This document shows, in pieces, positions 14,101-29,100 of a stretch of 64,000 nucleotides of DNA (position 1 is the stretch's first letter; every line of letters starts with the position of its first letter). Made by a program: the position numbers and the translations under genes. The stretch comes from Haliclona indistincta (taxonomy: Eukaryota; Porifera; Demospongiae; Haplosclerida; Chalinidae): contig OZ024787.1 in assembly GCA_964017065.1 (NCBI GenBank), forward strand, positions 5,322,301 to 5,386,300, read 5' to 3'. The notes beneath the pieces were generated by a model that saw nothing but the letters and a program-made list of their open reading frames with translations, was not told the origin of the DNA and did not search any database.

Positions 14101-17100
14101 CACATCACTCAACCATCACCTTCACCAATACAGCCACATATCCCTATTTCATCAGGTGGTGAGTTCCGATGACACATGGTTATCATTCTAGCTTTGGTTT
14201 ATACAGATAATTGTCAAAGAGACGAAAATGATGACAGCAGTACATGCGAGTATAATAGTGCCTATGACACAGCCAGCACATCATGTGTGTCATCCACACT
14301 GCAGTGTGAGAACAGCAAGTGCTCTGCTGTTATAGGCGGTCACTCACGTGCCTGTCAGTTCAACAAACATCTCAGAGCTAGGTTCACTCACTCTATTCAA
14401 TGTTGCTATTGTAGCGGCAGTAACAGCCTCATGCCTACACCACCATGGTGGGACTGTGAGATCATCCCTACAAGTAAGTACATTCTTTTAGCATTTACAT
14501 GTAGCCCATTCTCCCAATAGCCCACAGGTCTAGTACTATTACCAATACAAATGTTTCTATGGCAACCACTATTACCATGACAACCACGGATTTACATCGT
14601 ACTGGATCTGTTATAATACAACCCACTAATGTAACACTAGTTCATCTACTGCTATTGCTACTAGTATTAGTAGTAGTACAGTGCACTTTTATCATCATGA
14701 TCATAGTGTACTATAGAGCTAAGATAAAGCAAGGATCAGTAACTATACAACAAGAACCAACAAAGTGAGTGATTGTGTTACTAGTGATGCTGCTAGTATC
14801 CAGCTTTACTGTAGTGATATAGAGTGCACTGAGAACACATGTTATGAAGCTAGTGAGCCCACCACCACCACCACACAGGACCAGCAGCAACAACAACAAC
14901 AGCAGCAAGACACCACCAGACCAGTAGAACAGCAATACTCAGATTATCACGAGTACGAAGTACCACAAGTGGATCAATTATCGATTGAATTGTCTCATTA
15001 CTATATTTAGAGCATTCAATATACAGCACAATACGTAGAGATATCAAAATATTTCATGTACATGTACTACCTCTAAAGTGGTAGTACATGTAAGTCTGCA
15101 AGTGTTCTCCATGACTTTGTAGTACAATTTGAACAATCATGTTTAACTAATGAGTATGTTTTGAAACAAATGCTTATTATTGTAAATAACAGTAGCAGTG
15201 AGCACTTTGAGTGTGTGGGTACTGTGTAGCTTTGCAATGCATAATTTAGCTTACTTAAACAGAAAAGACACCCAACACATTGTGTCCAGCACCACGCAGC
15301 AACAATTGGTATTAATTCTATGCATGTTTTGCACTTTTATAAGTTCACTGGCTGTTCACTGGTATTTTACTGTCAGTATATCATGTCTGTTACTAATGGT
15401 GTCCAGTGAGTTGGTGCCCGTGCAGACATAACAGCCTCTGGCTTTTGGTCTCGCTCTCACCATTTCTTTGACATTAGAGTCTTTAATCCTTTTGCATCCA
15501 CATATTCTAAAACTCAGCTGAAATTAAAGCTTGTCATCGGAGAAATGAGCTCAAGAAACAGCAACAATAATTTTATGATGAAGAATCAGGAGAGTCGAGC
15601 ATGGTTCATTTACACCACTTGTTTTTACCACCGCTGGAGGGATGGGGCAATCAGCTACTTTTATAAACGCCTTGTATCTGACCATTGTAACAGACCCTAC
15701 CCTACTTGTATGTTCTTAACTGCATCCGTTGTCGACTATCCTTTTCCCTACTACGATCAGCAGTGCTCTGTCTGAGAGGAGCAAGATCTTCCCGCCATCG
15801 ACCAGTGTTCTCTTCGGCCGCTTCCTCGAACTTGCTATTGTCGAGGGGAGGCTAACCTAACTTGTATTGTTTGCCTTACTATTCTATTATACTTTTGAGT
15901 TTTTATTAGCCTTATTTTGTGTTAAAAATTACAGAGAATGCACTACAGTACACACACTCAGTAATGGCACCATCAATAAGGGATATTCAAAACAACAATG
16001 TGAAGAACTAAGAGTGCATAATGAGAGAACTATGCTGGAGACTCGCTAGTACTAGATGTGTGCGTGACCTACAAGTAAACAGCTATAGGGAGTAACTGTA
16101 CCACTTAAAAGTGCTTCTGGCTGGGGGGTGCTTTGAAATAAAGTGGTTGACATGACAACATCAATTTACTACAACATTACTTTAAAACCATTAGCAGCAG
16201 TAAAGCTTCACACAGCATTAGCTCTATCTGTTAGTAATGGTGTCCAGTGAGTTGGTGGTTCTACTGATAGTATGTGTTGGGATCAATACTGGATCAACAC
16301 AAGGTGAGATAAAAACTAACAAACTGACAGAAAGATGAAAGCAAAGTCCTTTACTGTCTCTTAAGTCACGTGTATAGTACAGTGTACCAGGGCACCGATG
16401 CACAATGTAGGCACTGTTTACTGTTGCTAGTGAGCTTGCTGGTGTACTAAAGAGCCATAGGTGAGGGCTCCCAGATGTCTTATTGCCTTCAGCAATACCT
16501 TAAGTGATCAGTGGGGCTCAGCCAGTTTGCTCTCTAGTACAGGACCGGGGTCCAATTTTATATAAGGATGGCTGCTTGTAGTTAAGTGTAACCATGATCT
16601 AGATCAGCTCTAAGGAGCAGGAGCTCTTCAAACATGTACGTGCTGAGCCCTTCTTTATTGAACAATAATTGACAAAAAATAGTCTAGTGTCTAATGGAAC
16701 TGTGAAGTGTGAATATGCAATGTGAAGTAAAATTTTCAAAGGTCTTTATCGACTCGTGTTTATTCACACATAGAAAATTTTACTCTTCTACAATTATAAA
16801 TAACTCTGCTACCCTGTACGTACTTTGAACTTTCTACAGAACCTTGTCGAGATGACCAGCGAGACAGAAAGTGTAACTATAACAGTGGGTTTGATACCGG
16901 CTTTAACTGTTCATCCACTGTATTGAACTGTGTGGACAGCAAATGTACAGCTGAAATAAACACTTTCACACGAGAGTGTCAATTCACTGGAGCTGATGCA
17001 TCTCAACCTATCAATTGCTGTCTGTGCTACAGCAATGATAATAGTTCGTTCATGGGTGACCCAATATGGGCCTGTAGTATAGCCCCACCCTCACTACCAT

Positions 17101-20100
17101 CAGGTGAGTATAGAGTTACTAGTAAATACACACTACACAATAATTATTCCGTCACTGCATAGCAGGTAATTTTTGGAGGATAAACTTATCACGTTTTTGC
17201 TTAAACCGCAAAAAATCTTGACGAATTGTATGGCGTCAATTTGTATATCAGAGCCTGTTTACAAAAAGCTAATTACCCGCTACACAATACACATGTATAT
17301 GTACATGTGTAATTGGAAATGCATGACTATTGAGTGCCCCATAATTTTCTTTACGATGTCGTTTAACAAAATCTAAGCCAGTGCAAAGACAAAAAAATAA
17401 TTATCAAATGACTCACTGCATTCAATCATTATTTACAGCTACTGCACTATCTGAGACTGTCACTACTAGTGCCTCACTGAAGACCTCTAGTGCTACTACA
17501 ACACTAACAGTTACCATGGCAACCAATACTACCATCACGACTACTGATACTAGTACCATACTACCCACTGTCATGGCAACCAATACTACCATCATCACTA
17601 CTGATACTAGTACCATACTACCCACTGTCATGGCAACCAATACTACCATCATCACTACTGATACTAGTACCATACTATCCACTGTCATGGCAACCAATAC
17701 TACCATCATCACTACTGATACTAGTACCATACTACCCACTGTCATGGCAACCAATACTACCATCATCACTACTGATACTAGTACCATACTATCCACTGTC
17801 ATGGCAACCAATACTACCATCATCACTACTGATACTAGTGCCATACTACCCACTGTCATGGCAACCAATACTACCATCATCACTACTGATACTAGTACCA
17901 TACTATCCACTGTCATGGCAACCGATGCTACTATCATCACTACTGATACTAGTGCCATACTACCCACTGTCATGGCAACCAATACTACCATCATCACGAC
18001 TACTGATACTACCATACTACCCTCTGTAATGACAACCGATGCTACTATCAGTACAATACTAGTCCCAGTAGTAATATCAGTGCTACTAATACTAGTAGTA
18101 GTACAGTGTGTTATAAATAATTATTATGATCATAGGGCACTATAGAGCTAAGATAAAGCAAGGATCAGTAATTAAACAACAAGAACCAACAAAGTGAGTG
18201 ATTGTGTTACTAGTGATGCTGCTAGTATCCAGCTCTACTGTAGTGATATAGAGTGCGCTGAGAACACATGCTATGAAGCTGGTCGAGTGACCCATGGACC
18301 CAGCACCACTCAGCACCAGCTGAACATAAGCTGCAGCAATAGACTAGCTGCACCAATAAAGCGATACTCAGACTATCATGATTATGATGAACCAGAAGAC
18401 ACTACTAGTTCATATATCTAAACATGAAACAAAAATGTTCCACAGTTGTCATCTTTCTGTAAGCCCTTCTATTATCATGAAAAATATTATTAATGTCTCA
18501 TCAATAATTTTTTCTTGAGTGTCTCTTGCTTGGATGGGGAGGTACATGTACTGTACATACACATGTACATGTAAATAAATATTTTGTCTATAACACATCT
18601 CAATACCTTACTCAAAGTTAGTAGCTACATGTACCACTATGAGTACATGTATTTCACATCTTGTACAATTTTAATAGTAGATAGCAAGCAAACAATGTTG
18701 TTGTGATTGTAAATAGTTATCTATAGTCAAAAGCTATTAATTATAGCAACTCTGTGGCTGATGTTACTACATTGTGTAATGATATCATCACAATCACATT
18801 ATGGGACACCAGACTACCGTAAATCGGGAAATTTTCGTGGGTATGTCAAACCACAAAAATTAAACACACGAAAATTTTTTAACAACGAAAATTTGTAAAC
18901 ACCACGTGTATGCCGAGTTGTGCTGTAAGCATAGATAGTAGAAAATTAAAAAGATTTCTATCGAAATCAGAAGGATGTAGGGTTGTGAAATCTACCACTG
19001 GTCAACAATGTAAACTAACAAGGAACAAGCATGGAATGGTAACACGATTGACTTGCTAACAGACCATAGATCCCTACATCAGTGGCTGCTGTAGTTGACT
19101 ATAGCTAGTTCAACTTGTTGCTGTTGACTGACACCTGACGTGCATTCTGCTTGTGACAGCTTATGTACAGCCACTGATGTAGGGATCTATGGTCTGTTAG
19201 CAAGTCAATCGTGTTACCATTCCATGCTTGTTCCTTGTTAGTTTACATTGTTGACCAGTGGTAGATTTCACAACCCTACATCCTTCTGATTTCGATAGAA
19301 ATCTTTTTAATTTTCTTGTTTGTGTCCTTTTTTCTTTTTCAGTGAAGTGCAGTTCAATATCATGCAATTACTGTGCCATCTTTGTTTCCACCATTGGTTT
19401 GGTTTTCCTGTTGTTGATGGCTTTCTTTATTATTAACAATTTTAAACTTGTAGCTAAATAATTCTTATGCTGTAGATATCAGCTCGCCTACGCATGCATG
19501 AATACAGTGCATACGAGCCCCACCCACACTTGTTTACAGCGGTTATAATTGTCTGGCAAGGCAGAATGGTGATTCTGCGCTTGCTAGCTTACCGTTCTTC
19601 GAAGACACCAGACAAATATGTGTTCTCCGTGATCTATACGGCTTGGCGATACTCAAGCTTGTGCTTGGTCACGTGCGCTTACCACAGCTTGGTCACGTGC
19701 GTATTGCGCAATCACATTAATGGCGTCTAACACTTAGCTGACAATGGATCACGATCGAGAAATCGCGGAATTTATATCGCCGTTTCGCTAAAAACTAAGT
19801 TCAAAAGGCACATGCCAGGAGAATTTCACGACTGTTCGTGGGTGTTTTGGTCCCGGCACTGCTCACGTAAAGGTGCTAGGCGAGTGGAAGAAAGAATAAG
19901 AAGAAAACGAAGATGACGAAACTCGATTTTCACCGTTTCCAGGTTCGTCACTTTAGTAACAATCTTGAGCTATCTCCTTGCTACTGTAAGATGGGGCAAC
20001 GCCAGATAGCAGATTTAAGTGTCTTTGGACCTATAAAATTCATCACCAGGCGAAATATCAGCGTTTCAACGCTAATACATGTATGTAGCCGCCATCTTGT

Positions 20101-23100
20101 TTTCTCGTTCAACCCTACATAGGGAGACACTACCGTGTCTCCCTAATACTATCTATGCTGTAAGTTATGCTCAAGAGCTTGTCTGCAGCTGAAACACTGT
20201 CTGCCTGGAGTTACTGTTTAGCCACTGAGCGACAGTGAGTGACCTTCTAATTTGCTGTCAGGAACGAGCGTCTCAGACGATCGCCAGCGCCTGAGCGTTT
20301 TGGTCTGGCCCAGGCTAACAAATGGGCAGGATTCATTCATTCAGCTGGCTCCTACACTCCTGTATACACAATAACCACGAATACAAGCATCGTTACAGCT
20401 GTCAGCAGCAACAGCCATGAAGTTTCGTCTAAAACTGCTTACACGTTGATAAATTTTCGATGTTAAAATATTTTCGTGGGCAGGTCGACCCACGAAAATA
20501 TTTTAACACGAAAATTTAACACACGAAAATTTTGTTACACGAAAATTTCCAGATTTACGGTTGTTATTCACATAAAGAGTAGTTGTGGTCGTTGTAAGTA
20601 CATGCACTGTTCAGTTGTCACTGTTAGTCTGTTAGTAATGGTGTCCAGTGAGTTGGTGGTTCTACTGATAGTATGTGTTGGGATCAATACTGGATCAGCA
20701 CAACCAGGTGAGTCAGAGCCACACTGAAGACATAAGCTACAAAAATGGTATTATTTTCTTGTCAATGTACATGTGTTATTGTGTGCTTTCCTAGATCTTT
20801 GTCAAGATGAAAATGACGGAAAATGCAATTTTAACAGTGCTTTTGATACTAGCATCACTCAATGTGTGTCCACTACACTGAACTGTGTGAAAAACTTTTG
20901 TACAGCTGAAGTAAACACTATCGCACGAGACTGTCAGTTCATGAACATAGGAGCTAATGTATCACTACCTATCCACTGCTGTGTGTGTGTCTTTAGTGAT
21001 AACATAATATTATGGGATTGTAATATAACCACACCCTCATCGACCCCACTAGTTTTAGGTGAGTATTAAATGCATTCAGGCCAAAACTCTGCAATGCATA
21101 GGTATCACAACAGACAAATTCTACACTGATCATGGTCAAGTGCATGTATTCTGCTAAATGCCATTTGATTACTATTGTGTTTGTAACTTTTGTTGATCTT
21201 GTTGCTTGTCATGCATGTATATCAATCCATAATAGCTATGTGTACATGTACATGATTATACATAGCAGCATAGCTACTACACCAACAAGACCTACTGCAC
21301 TATCCACAGATACTGCACTATCTACAGCTGTGACTACTAGAGCCTCTTTCAACAACACACTACCTGTTATGGTGACCACTACTGACACTACTGTCCCATT
21401 CATCATACCAATTACAAGTACCATGCCAACAGTAGCTGTTATGACAACTACAAATGTAATACAGGCTACCACTACTGATGTCATCGTAACACCCCCAGGG
21501 CCCTCTACACTAGTAACCATGGCAACTGATGCCACTTTGATAACAGTAGTTGTCCTATTACTATTACTAGTAGTACTATTGATAGTATTAGTAGTAGTAC
21601 AATGTGTTATCATAGTGTACTATAGAGCTAAACACCATCAACAACAAGAACCAACAAAGTGAGTGATTGTGTTACTAGTGATGCTGCTAGTATCCAGCTC
21701 TACTGTAGTGATATAGAGTGCGCTGAGAACACATGTTATGAAGCAGTAGCTACCACCCAGCAACAGGACACCATCACCAGCTCACCAGATGATGACCATC
21801 ATGAGTATGAAGTACCACGAGTGAATCAATAATCAACTACAGTATCTCAATGTTATATTTGAACGCCATGTTGTAACATGTCACAGATTCATCACACACA
21901 GTACAATAGAGACTGTATAGATTCTTCACAATGAGAGTCGGTTCTTTTGCACGTTTAAATTTCACAAACACCTGTTTAAATTTTAAGTCAAGTTAGCTAA
22001 ATTTAACTGAAATGTCTGTGCTGTGAAAACGGCTCTACAGTACTGTACAACACAGAGAAAGAGCGAAATGGAGATTCCCCCAATGGCACACCACTCCAAA
22101 ACACCAGGCCCCGGGATAAGTAGCTTGATGTGAAATCTGTAGTACAGTACTTGAAGCACCATTATCTTCACCACAGGGTGCATTATAAGTACCAATAAAA
22201 ACATGTCTATAGACTGAATCAGTCTGAATGTTTTTAGCTTGTGATGAGACAAGTGTATTTCATTACTGTACTCAATCACCATGTCCAGTTTCGGATTCAA
22301 ACTGCCTTTAAACAAACAATGATGACATATGTAATAAACAACAACACTATTAGCATAACTATACATTCTTTCTGTACTCATGTTGAATAATGATGTATTT
22401 CCTTTGAATTTAAACAAGGCATTATCAACATTGTCCTTGCAATAGTGCAGTATAAGTTGAAACCGTGTGTGATTGTAAGCATTCTAGTGTTCTATTCTCT
22501 GTCGAGTACAGTATACCAGGTCTGTCAGTAATGGTGTCCAGTGAGTTGGTGGCTCTACTGATAGTATGTGTTGGGATCAATACTGGATCATCACAACAAA
22601 GTAAGCTAGCTATCAACAAACACACGTTTTTATCAAAGGGTACGATACAAAACCGTTCAGTTTTGTCTCTCGATCACCGTCCACAGCTACTCCACTGGCA
22701 ACCACTACTAGCACTAACTCCACTACGTCACCCACAACTGATTCATGTCGGACTACTAATGCAGTGCTAGTACCGATAATACTGATACTAGCAGTAATAG
22801 TTCTAGTACAGTGTATTATAATTACTATGATCACAGTGTACTATAGAGCTAAGATAAAGCAAGGATCAGTAACTATACACCAAGAACTAACAAAGTGAGT
22901 GATTGTGTTACTAGTGATGCTGCTAGTATCCAGCTCTACTGTAGTGATATAGAGTGCACTGAGAACACATGCTATACCACAGTGGGAGCTACTAGCCGTG
23001 ATTACAGCATGGAGCAGCAGCACCAGGACGACGCCTCACCTGAAAATGAACAAAATCCTCAATATGATGAACCACGAGCATTATTGGAAGCCATTAGATC

Positions 23101-26100
23101 AGCATCAGTGAAGCAGCACATATAGAATGCTGTACTGTCACAAACTACACTATTACCATTATAATACAGTAGCTATAGACTCCGTACAGAGTAGGACCCA
23201 TTAAACTTGATGTTGTGTATCATGGGATCTCTACCAAAGCCCAAAACAAAGAACAAATTTTTACACGAAAATACGTAATGTTTATGCAAGCATGTTATGA
23301 GCTAGTCTGAACCTCCAGGGCCAGGCTGCTAAAGATGAGCTAAATATTATTGCAACAGTAAGTTCAATTGTTCGTACATATGGGATTTTTGCTGTTGACT
23401 CTGACACAGCATGGATGCAAACTGCTAGGGGCGGGCCATACACTGACCCTTATATCAAGAGACATCTGGTCCTATGTATGCATGTTGAAAATGCTAGTAT
23501 ACATGTTGTCAAGCAGTTCACTACACAAGCACACACTATCAGTTATCAAATTAACCATCAAATGACAATCCCTGTATCCACTAGCCTCGTTCCCAGGCTC
23601 TTAATAGAGAGCCTGGTACACATTGCATGCGCATGCGTTAATTATGTCCAAATCAAGCATGATTTTCACCGAATCTGTTGAATTCGCCGAATCATACCAT
23701 TCAATTGATCATGCCATATTTGGACATAATTAACGCATGCGCATGCAATGGATGTGTACCAGGCTCTCTATTAAGAGCCTGGGAACGAGGCTACATTATT
23801 CACCCACTGTCTCACTTGTCCATATTACCAGAATAACTGAGGCGAAAAAATCATTCATGTTTATACAGTCTCTTCCAACAGACTGCAGTCAGTGTAGGAA
23901 CAACCACGCTAAAAGTGTCACTTACATTGACACCACTCCTTCAGTAGCTACATAGTTTAGAGAGTTGGTGAGTTGGGATCAATACTGGATCAACACAACA
24001 ACAACCAGGTGAGATAACAGACATTCATGCAAGCAAGATTCAAAAGTTGGCACCTCTCTTATGAAAGAAAATAAAAAGATTTCTAATGAAATCAAAAGGA
24101 TGTAGGGATAAAGAAATCTGCTACTGGTCCACAATGTAAACCAACAAGGAACTAGCATGGAATGGTAATATGATTGACTTGCTAACAGACCATAGATTCC
24201 TACATCAGTGGCTGCTGTGGCTGACTATAGCAGTTCAGCTAGTTGCTGTTGACTGACACCTGACATGCATTGAATTGAAATTAGCTTGTGACAAAATATT
24301 GTATAATCAAAATCTTATGTATAGCCACTGATGTAGGGATCTATGGTCTGTTAGCAAGTCAATCGTGTTACCATTCCATGCTTGTTCCTTGTTGGTTTAC
24401 ATTGTGGACCAGTAGCAGTTTTCTTTATCCCTACATCCTTTTGATTTCGTTAGAATCTTTTTATTTTCTTGTTTGTGTCCTTTTTCTTTTCCAGTGAGTT
24501 GCAAATTTTTGGAATTCGGCAAGATCATGCATCTCTTTGTTTCTGTAGTGTATTAGCTACAACCTTTATCGCAACTGTTTAACACAAGTATCTTGGATCC
24601 GAACTGAACCAACAACACACATACAGTGAAGACAGAGGAGCTACATGATATGACACGAGTATGTGAAGGAGTACAATGAGTTTACAGGACACACAATGGT
24701 TCAGTCAGCAAGGAGCCAGACACTACAGTTTCCACCATTAGTTTGATTTGCTTTTGTTGCATGATAATTTCTTTATGTAAAATTGTAGCTCATAATTATT
24801 ATTATTCCTAAAGAAACCATTCATGCATGCTGCAGGAATGCACAGCATACGAGCCCCGCCCATTCTGGTTAGAAAATTTGGTGCAGCTGTGATACTATCT
24901 GGCAAGCAGCAGAACGGTGATACTACACGAGATTACTTGGTGAGTTGTTCTTCGAAGACTCCAGATGCTCTACTTCTAGAATTCGTGTGATTAGTTACGT
25001 GCGTATTGCGTAATCACAATAATGGCGTCTAACACTTAGTTGAGCAGATCTAAGTGTCTTTGGACGTATAAAATTCATCACCAGGCGAAATATCAGCGTT
25101 TGAACGCTAATACATTGTATGTAGCCGCCATCTTGTTTTTCCGTTCAACCCTACATGGGGAGTCACTACCGTGCCTCCCTAATAAAGCAGTTGGACAGCA
25201 AGAAACATTTTGTTAATTTCACTACAACATACCTAGATCTAGCACAAAACAATAACAGTTGAAACTTTACAGAGTATTTCGATTGGTAGTTATGCCTCGG
25301 TGGACCAAGCCATGGGGCATGCAGAAATCATGCGCATCTGCCTGTGTGTGTGTAAGGGTGTGGGTGTGTATGTCTGTCCGCCCTAGTTCTGAAAGATAGC
25401 ATTAATGGTATCGGTGGAGTACCTACAGTCAGTACGCAGTCACAACAATCTTAGTGAATAGACAAATGGTTAAATTAGACGTTGTTGACATAAAACCATG
25501 CACTGATTATATAAAGAAAAATCATCCATGTAATTATGATGTAAAAATGACTAATGGAGTTACTTGAGATCAATCGAAATTGTACATGCATGTCTAGAAA
25601 GTTATAATAATACTTAACAGTATTACTGGTTCCATGCAGTTAACTTTGATAACAATGTCAGTTATAAAGAGCTCGCAAGTGAGACTGTTGATACAATTGT
25701 GTTGCAACAATATCCAGTTGATGGCTATGTTACCAGTGTTGCTGCTGTTGTTGTTGGCTGTACCTCTCACTGCCTTCACTGATGTCTACTATGTCACAGC
25801 TGATGATGCAGCTAGTCATGAGCAGTCATGTCGTCTACACCAGATATGTCACAGCCTCTCCTACTACATCTCTCAGCCGCCTAACCACTACTTCACCTCT
25901 GACACCACCATTATCTTCTTGGAAGGAGAACACAGCTTTGATAGAGAGGATTTTGTAAAAGTCAGTAATGTACACAACCTGACTCTGAAGGGACAAGGTC
26001 AGTGGCCGGTAGCAGGAGCTGAGGAGACTGTGATGCAGTCTACTGTCATTGTCAACTGCACAAGAGGGAGAGGGGGATTCTACTTTACCACCTCTCATAA

Positions 26101-29100
26101 CATCACTGTTGAAGGTCTTACAGTAATCAACTGTGGAAGAGAATATGCTGCAGTATTTCAATTTGATAGTGTTCAAAGTTTACTCTTTCTCAAGAACTCA
26201 ATACAACACATGACAGGATTTGGACTATTTGTTCGCAACAGTGACAATGTTATAATCACCAACTGCTCTTACTATCACAGTAAATCATCAATGAGTTATT
26301 TTCGTGCAGGTGGAGTAGGCATTGAATATATAATACAGCAGAACAGCAACACAAACTACACACTAGAGCTATCACACTCCAACATTACTAAGTGTGGTGG
26401 TAGTACTGGATTTGAAACCGAGGGTACATATTATGGCGGAGGACTATATTTGGCGACTGGATCTGGATTTGATTCAGCAACAGTGATCCTGAGCAATTTG
26501 AGACTATCACAAAACAGAGCAGACCAAGGAGGCAATTTAGGAATATTACTACTTGGTCCAGGCAAAGTGATATTTAACATCAGCAACTGCTTCATCTCTC
26601 ATGGATATGCTATGTTTGGTGGTGGAATGTACATTAAGGCTGAGACTGAATCAAGTTTGAAATTTGAAAACACACACTTAGAAGAAAATTATGGTTCTTA
26701 TGTAAGTGAGATAAGTTATCATAAGAGCAACTTAGCCCAATATTCACGATTTTCTTTTATCAACTCAAGTATTATACACACAGAGACAGACTCAGACTTT
26801 GGAGTAGTGATCACTGGTTGCTGTCCTACTATAGAGATCATGAAGACCAAAGTAACACTCAGAAAGGTATTAACAGGAATTTCTACAGTTTCTTCTTCTG
26901 TTGTTGCACTCACGAATTGCCAGTTTGAGAGAAGTGATGGCAAAGAAGCAATCTTACATGTAAAAGATACCGGCATAAATTTATCAATCACAAACTGTAC
27001 ATTCTCAAACAACACAGGAGATTACTCAGTCATCATAGTTGATAATAATGTAAATTTTTACATTTCAGACTCAACCATATCACACAACAACATGACTGGA
27101 ATCACTATTGTTAACGACTTAGAACCGGTACACTTCAGTGGTCACAATGTGATACAAAACAACAGAAACACAGAAGGAGCTGGTATCAAAATGAAAAGTA
27201 CAACTCAAATTGTGGTCAGTGGTACTTTGATGTTGACCAACAACACTGCTGATAAACATGGTGGAGCAATATTAGTAAAGCAACCATTCTTCAGTTACCA
27301 AATTGAATCCATATGTACAATTAAATTTTCGTTCGTCAACACTTTTAGTTCAGTGATCTTCTCAGGAAACAGAGCACAAAAAGGAGGAAGTGATATGTAT
27401 GGTGCTATACTGATGGGCTGTAGTATTGATGGCACAAAATTATCACATTCAGGATATCCGAACGAAACCTCATGGTATTTTGAAACTCCTCTCATGAAAC
27501 ATCTTAATTTCAGTAACACTGACAGACTCTCCTCCATGTCATCTGACCCTATCATGGTCTGCTTCTGTAACACCACCACCAACTTACCAGACTGCTCTGA
27601 TAGGACCCAACATCACATTCAAACATATCCAGGACTAGAGATCAACACATCAATAGCAACAGTAGGATACTATGGTGGTACAAGTGCTGGTGATGTGAAG
27701 GTCAGTGCTCAACATGCGACAATAGTTCGATACTATGGACAGAATCAGACCACCAACTGTTTCCAACTCCACATTCTCCTACAGAACACATCCTCAACAA
27801 CAGCACTGGTTGATATCTTTTTGAAGAATGTAGAACAAGGATTAGGTGTGTCTATTGGAGTGGACATATTAGAGTGCCCAATTGGGTTTACAGAAATCTT
27901 AGGTCAGTGTCAATGTAACCGAGTATTGAGCAATGTCCAATGCCAGCTGTCTGCCACACCTTTCAAATTTTTGAGATCAGGCAACAGTTGGTTTGGCTAC
28001 ATCAACAACACTCAGTGTATAACAGGTACTACTAATTGTCCTTTTGACTATTGCAATCGATCCAATGTCTCATTTGACATCATGGCACCTGATCGTCAGT
28101 GTATGGCCAAGAAAACAGGTATACTCTGTGGACAATGCCAATCTCACCTTAGTATCATGCTGGGATCCAACCGCTGTGGTACTTGCTCTAACTGGTATCT
28201 TTTCTTGTTACCAGTGTTTGCCCTAGCAGGAATAGTGTTGGTGGCTGTGTTGATGTTCCTCAACTTGAGTATCTCTGTCGGAACTATCAATGGACTACTG
28301 TTCTATGCTAATATGGTAAAGCTCAATGAAGCTTTCTTCTTCCCAAATGGTAGCGTTCCAGTGATGAGCCAGTTTATTTCATGGTCGAATCTTGACCTGG
28401 GTATTGAAGTGTGCTTGTTTGATGGACTGGATAGCTACTGGAACACTTGGCTACAGTTCGTCTTTCCCGCATATTTATTCGTTCTCATGGGCTGCATTAT
28501 TGTTGGCTGCCGCTACTCTGTGTGGCTTTGCAGGTTGTGTGGCTCTCATGCTGTCCCAGCACTAGCTACACTGTTTCTCATGTCTTACACTAAAATCCTA
28601 CTCACAGTCACTAATGCTCTTGCCATGTCTCGACTGCCATGCAATGACAGTATACTGACAGTGTGGAGTGTAGATGGGAACATTGAGTATGGTAGTGGTA
28701 AACACCTTGTTCTGGTAGTCTTCTCCTGTGGTGTCCTGATCATTGGACTAGCTTATCCTGTTTTAGTGTTGTGTGGTCCTCTGTTAGAGAGATACAGTGA
28801 CAAGTGTATCCCACAGCACAGGTGGAATCCTGTGGCAAAGTTCAAGCCATTGTTGGATGCTTATGGAGGACCTTACAAAGACAAGTATCGATTCTGGACA
28901 GGAGCGACTCTGATGGTGCGACTGACTGTCACTGTGACATTCTCCTTCACTTCAGGAGGGTTGGATGTCATCAATGCTGCCATAATCACTACCATTGTAG
29001 TGGGTATTCTCATGTTTTGGTTGTTCACAAAAGGAGTGTATAAGAGAATTTATCTAACCGTGCTTGAAATGTTCTTTCTTATCAATATATTTCTTCTTAG

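Noticed and set aside
14765..14814. Frame [21 protein letters not shown] as coding sequence
   Set aside because: It is open and conserved, but no in-frame link to the TM exon exists; the GTGAGT...TGTAG intron restores phase in copies 1, 3, 4 and 7, so I treat it as an intron.
17422..18015. Long minus-strand ORF (197 codons) opposite the stalk repeats
   Set aside because: It is the antisense shadow of the Thr-rich coding minisatellite; repeats whose unit is a multiple of three leave several frames open.
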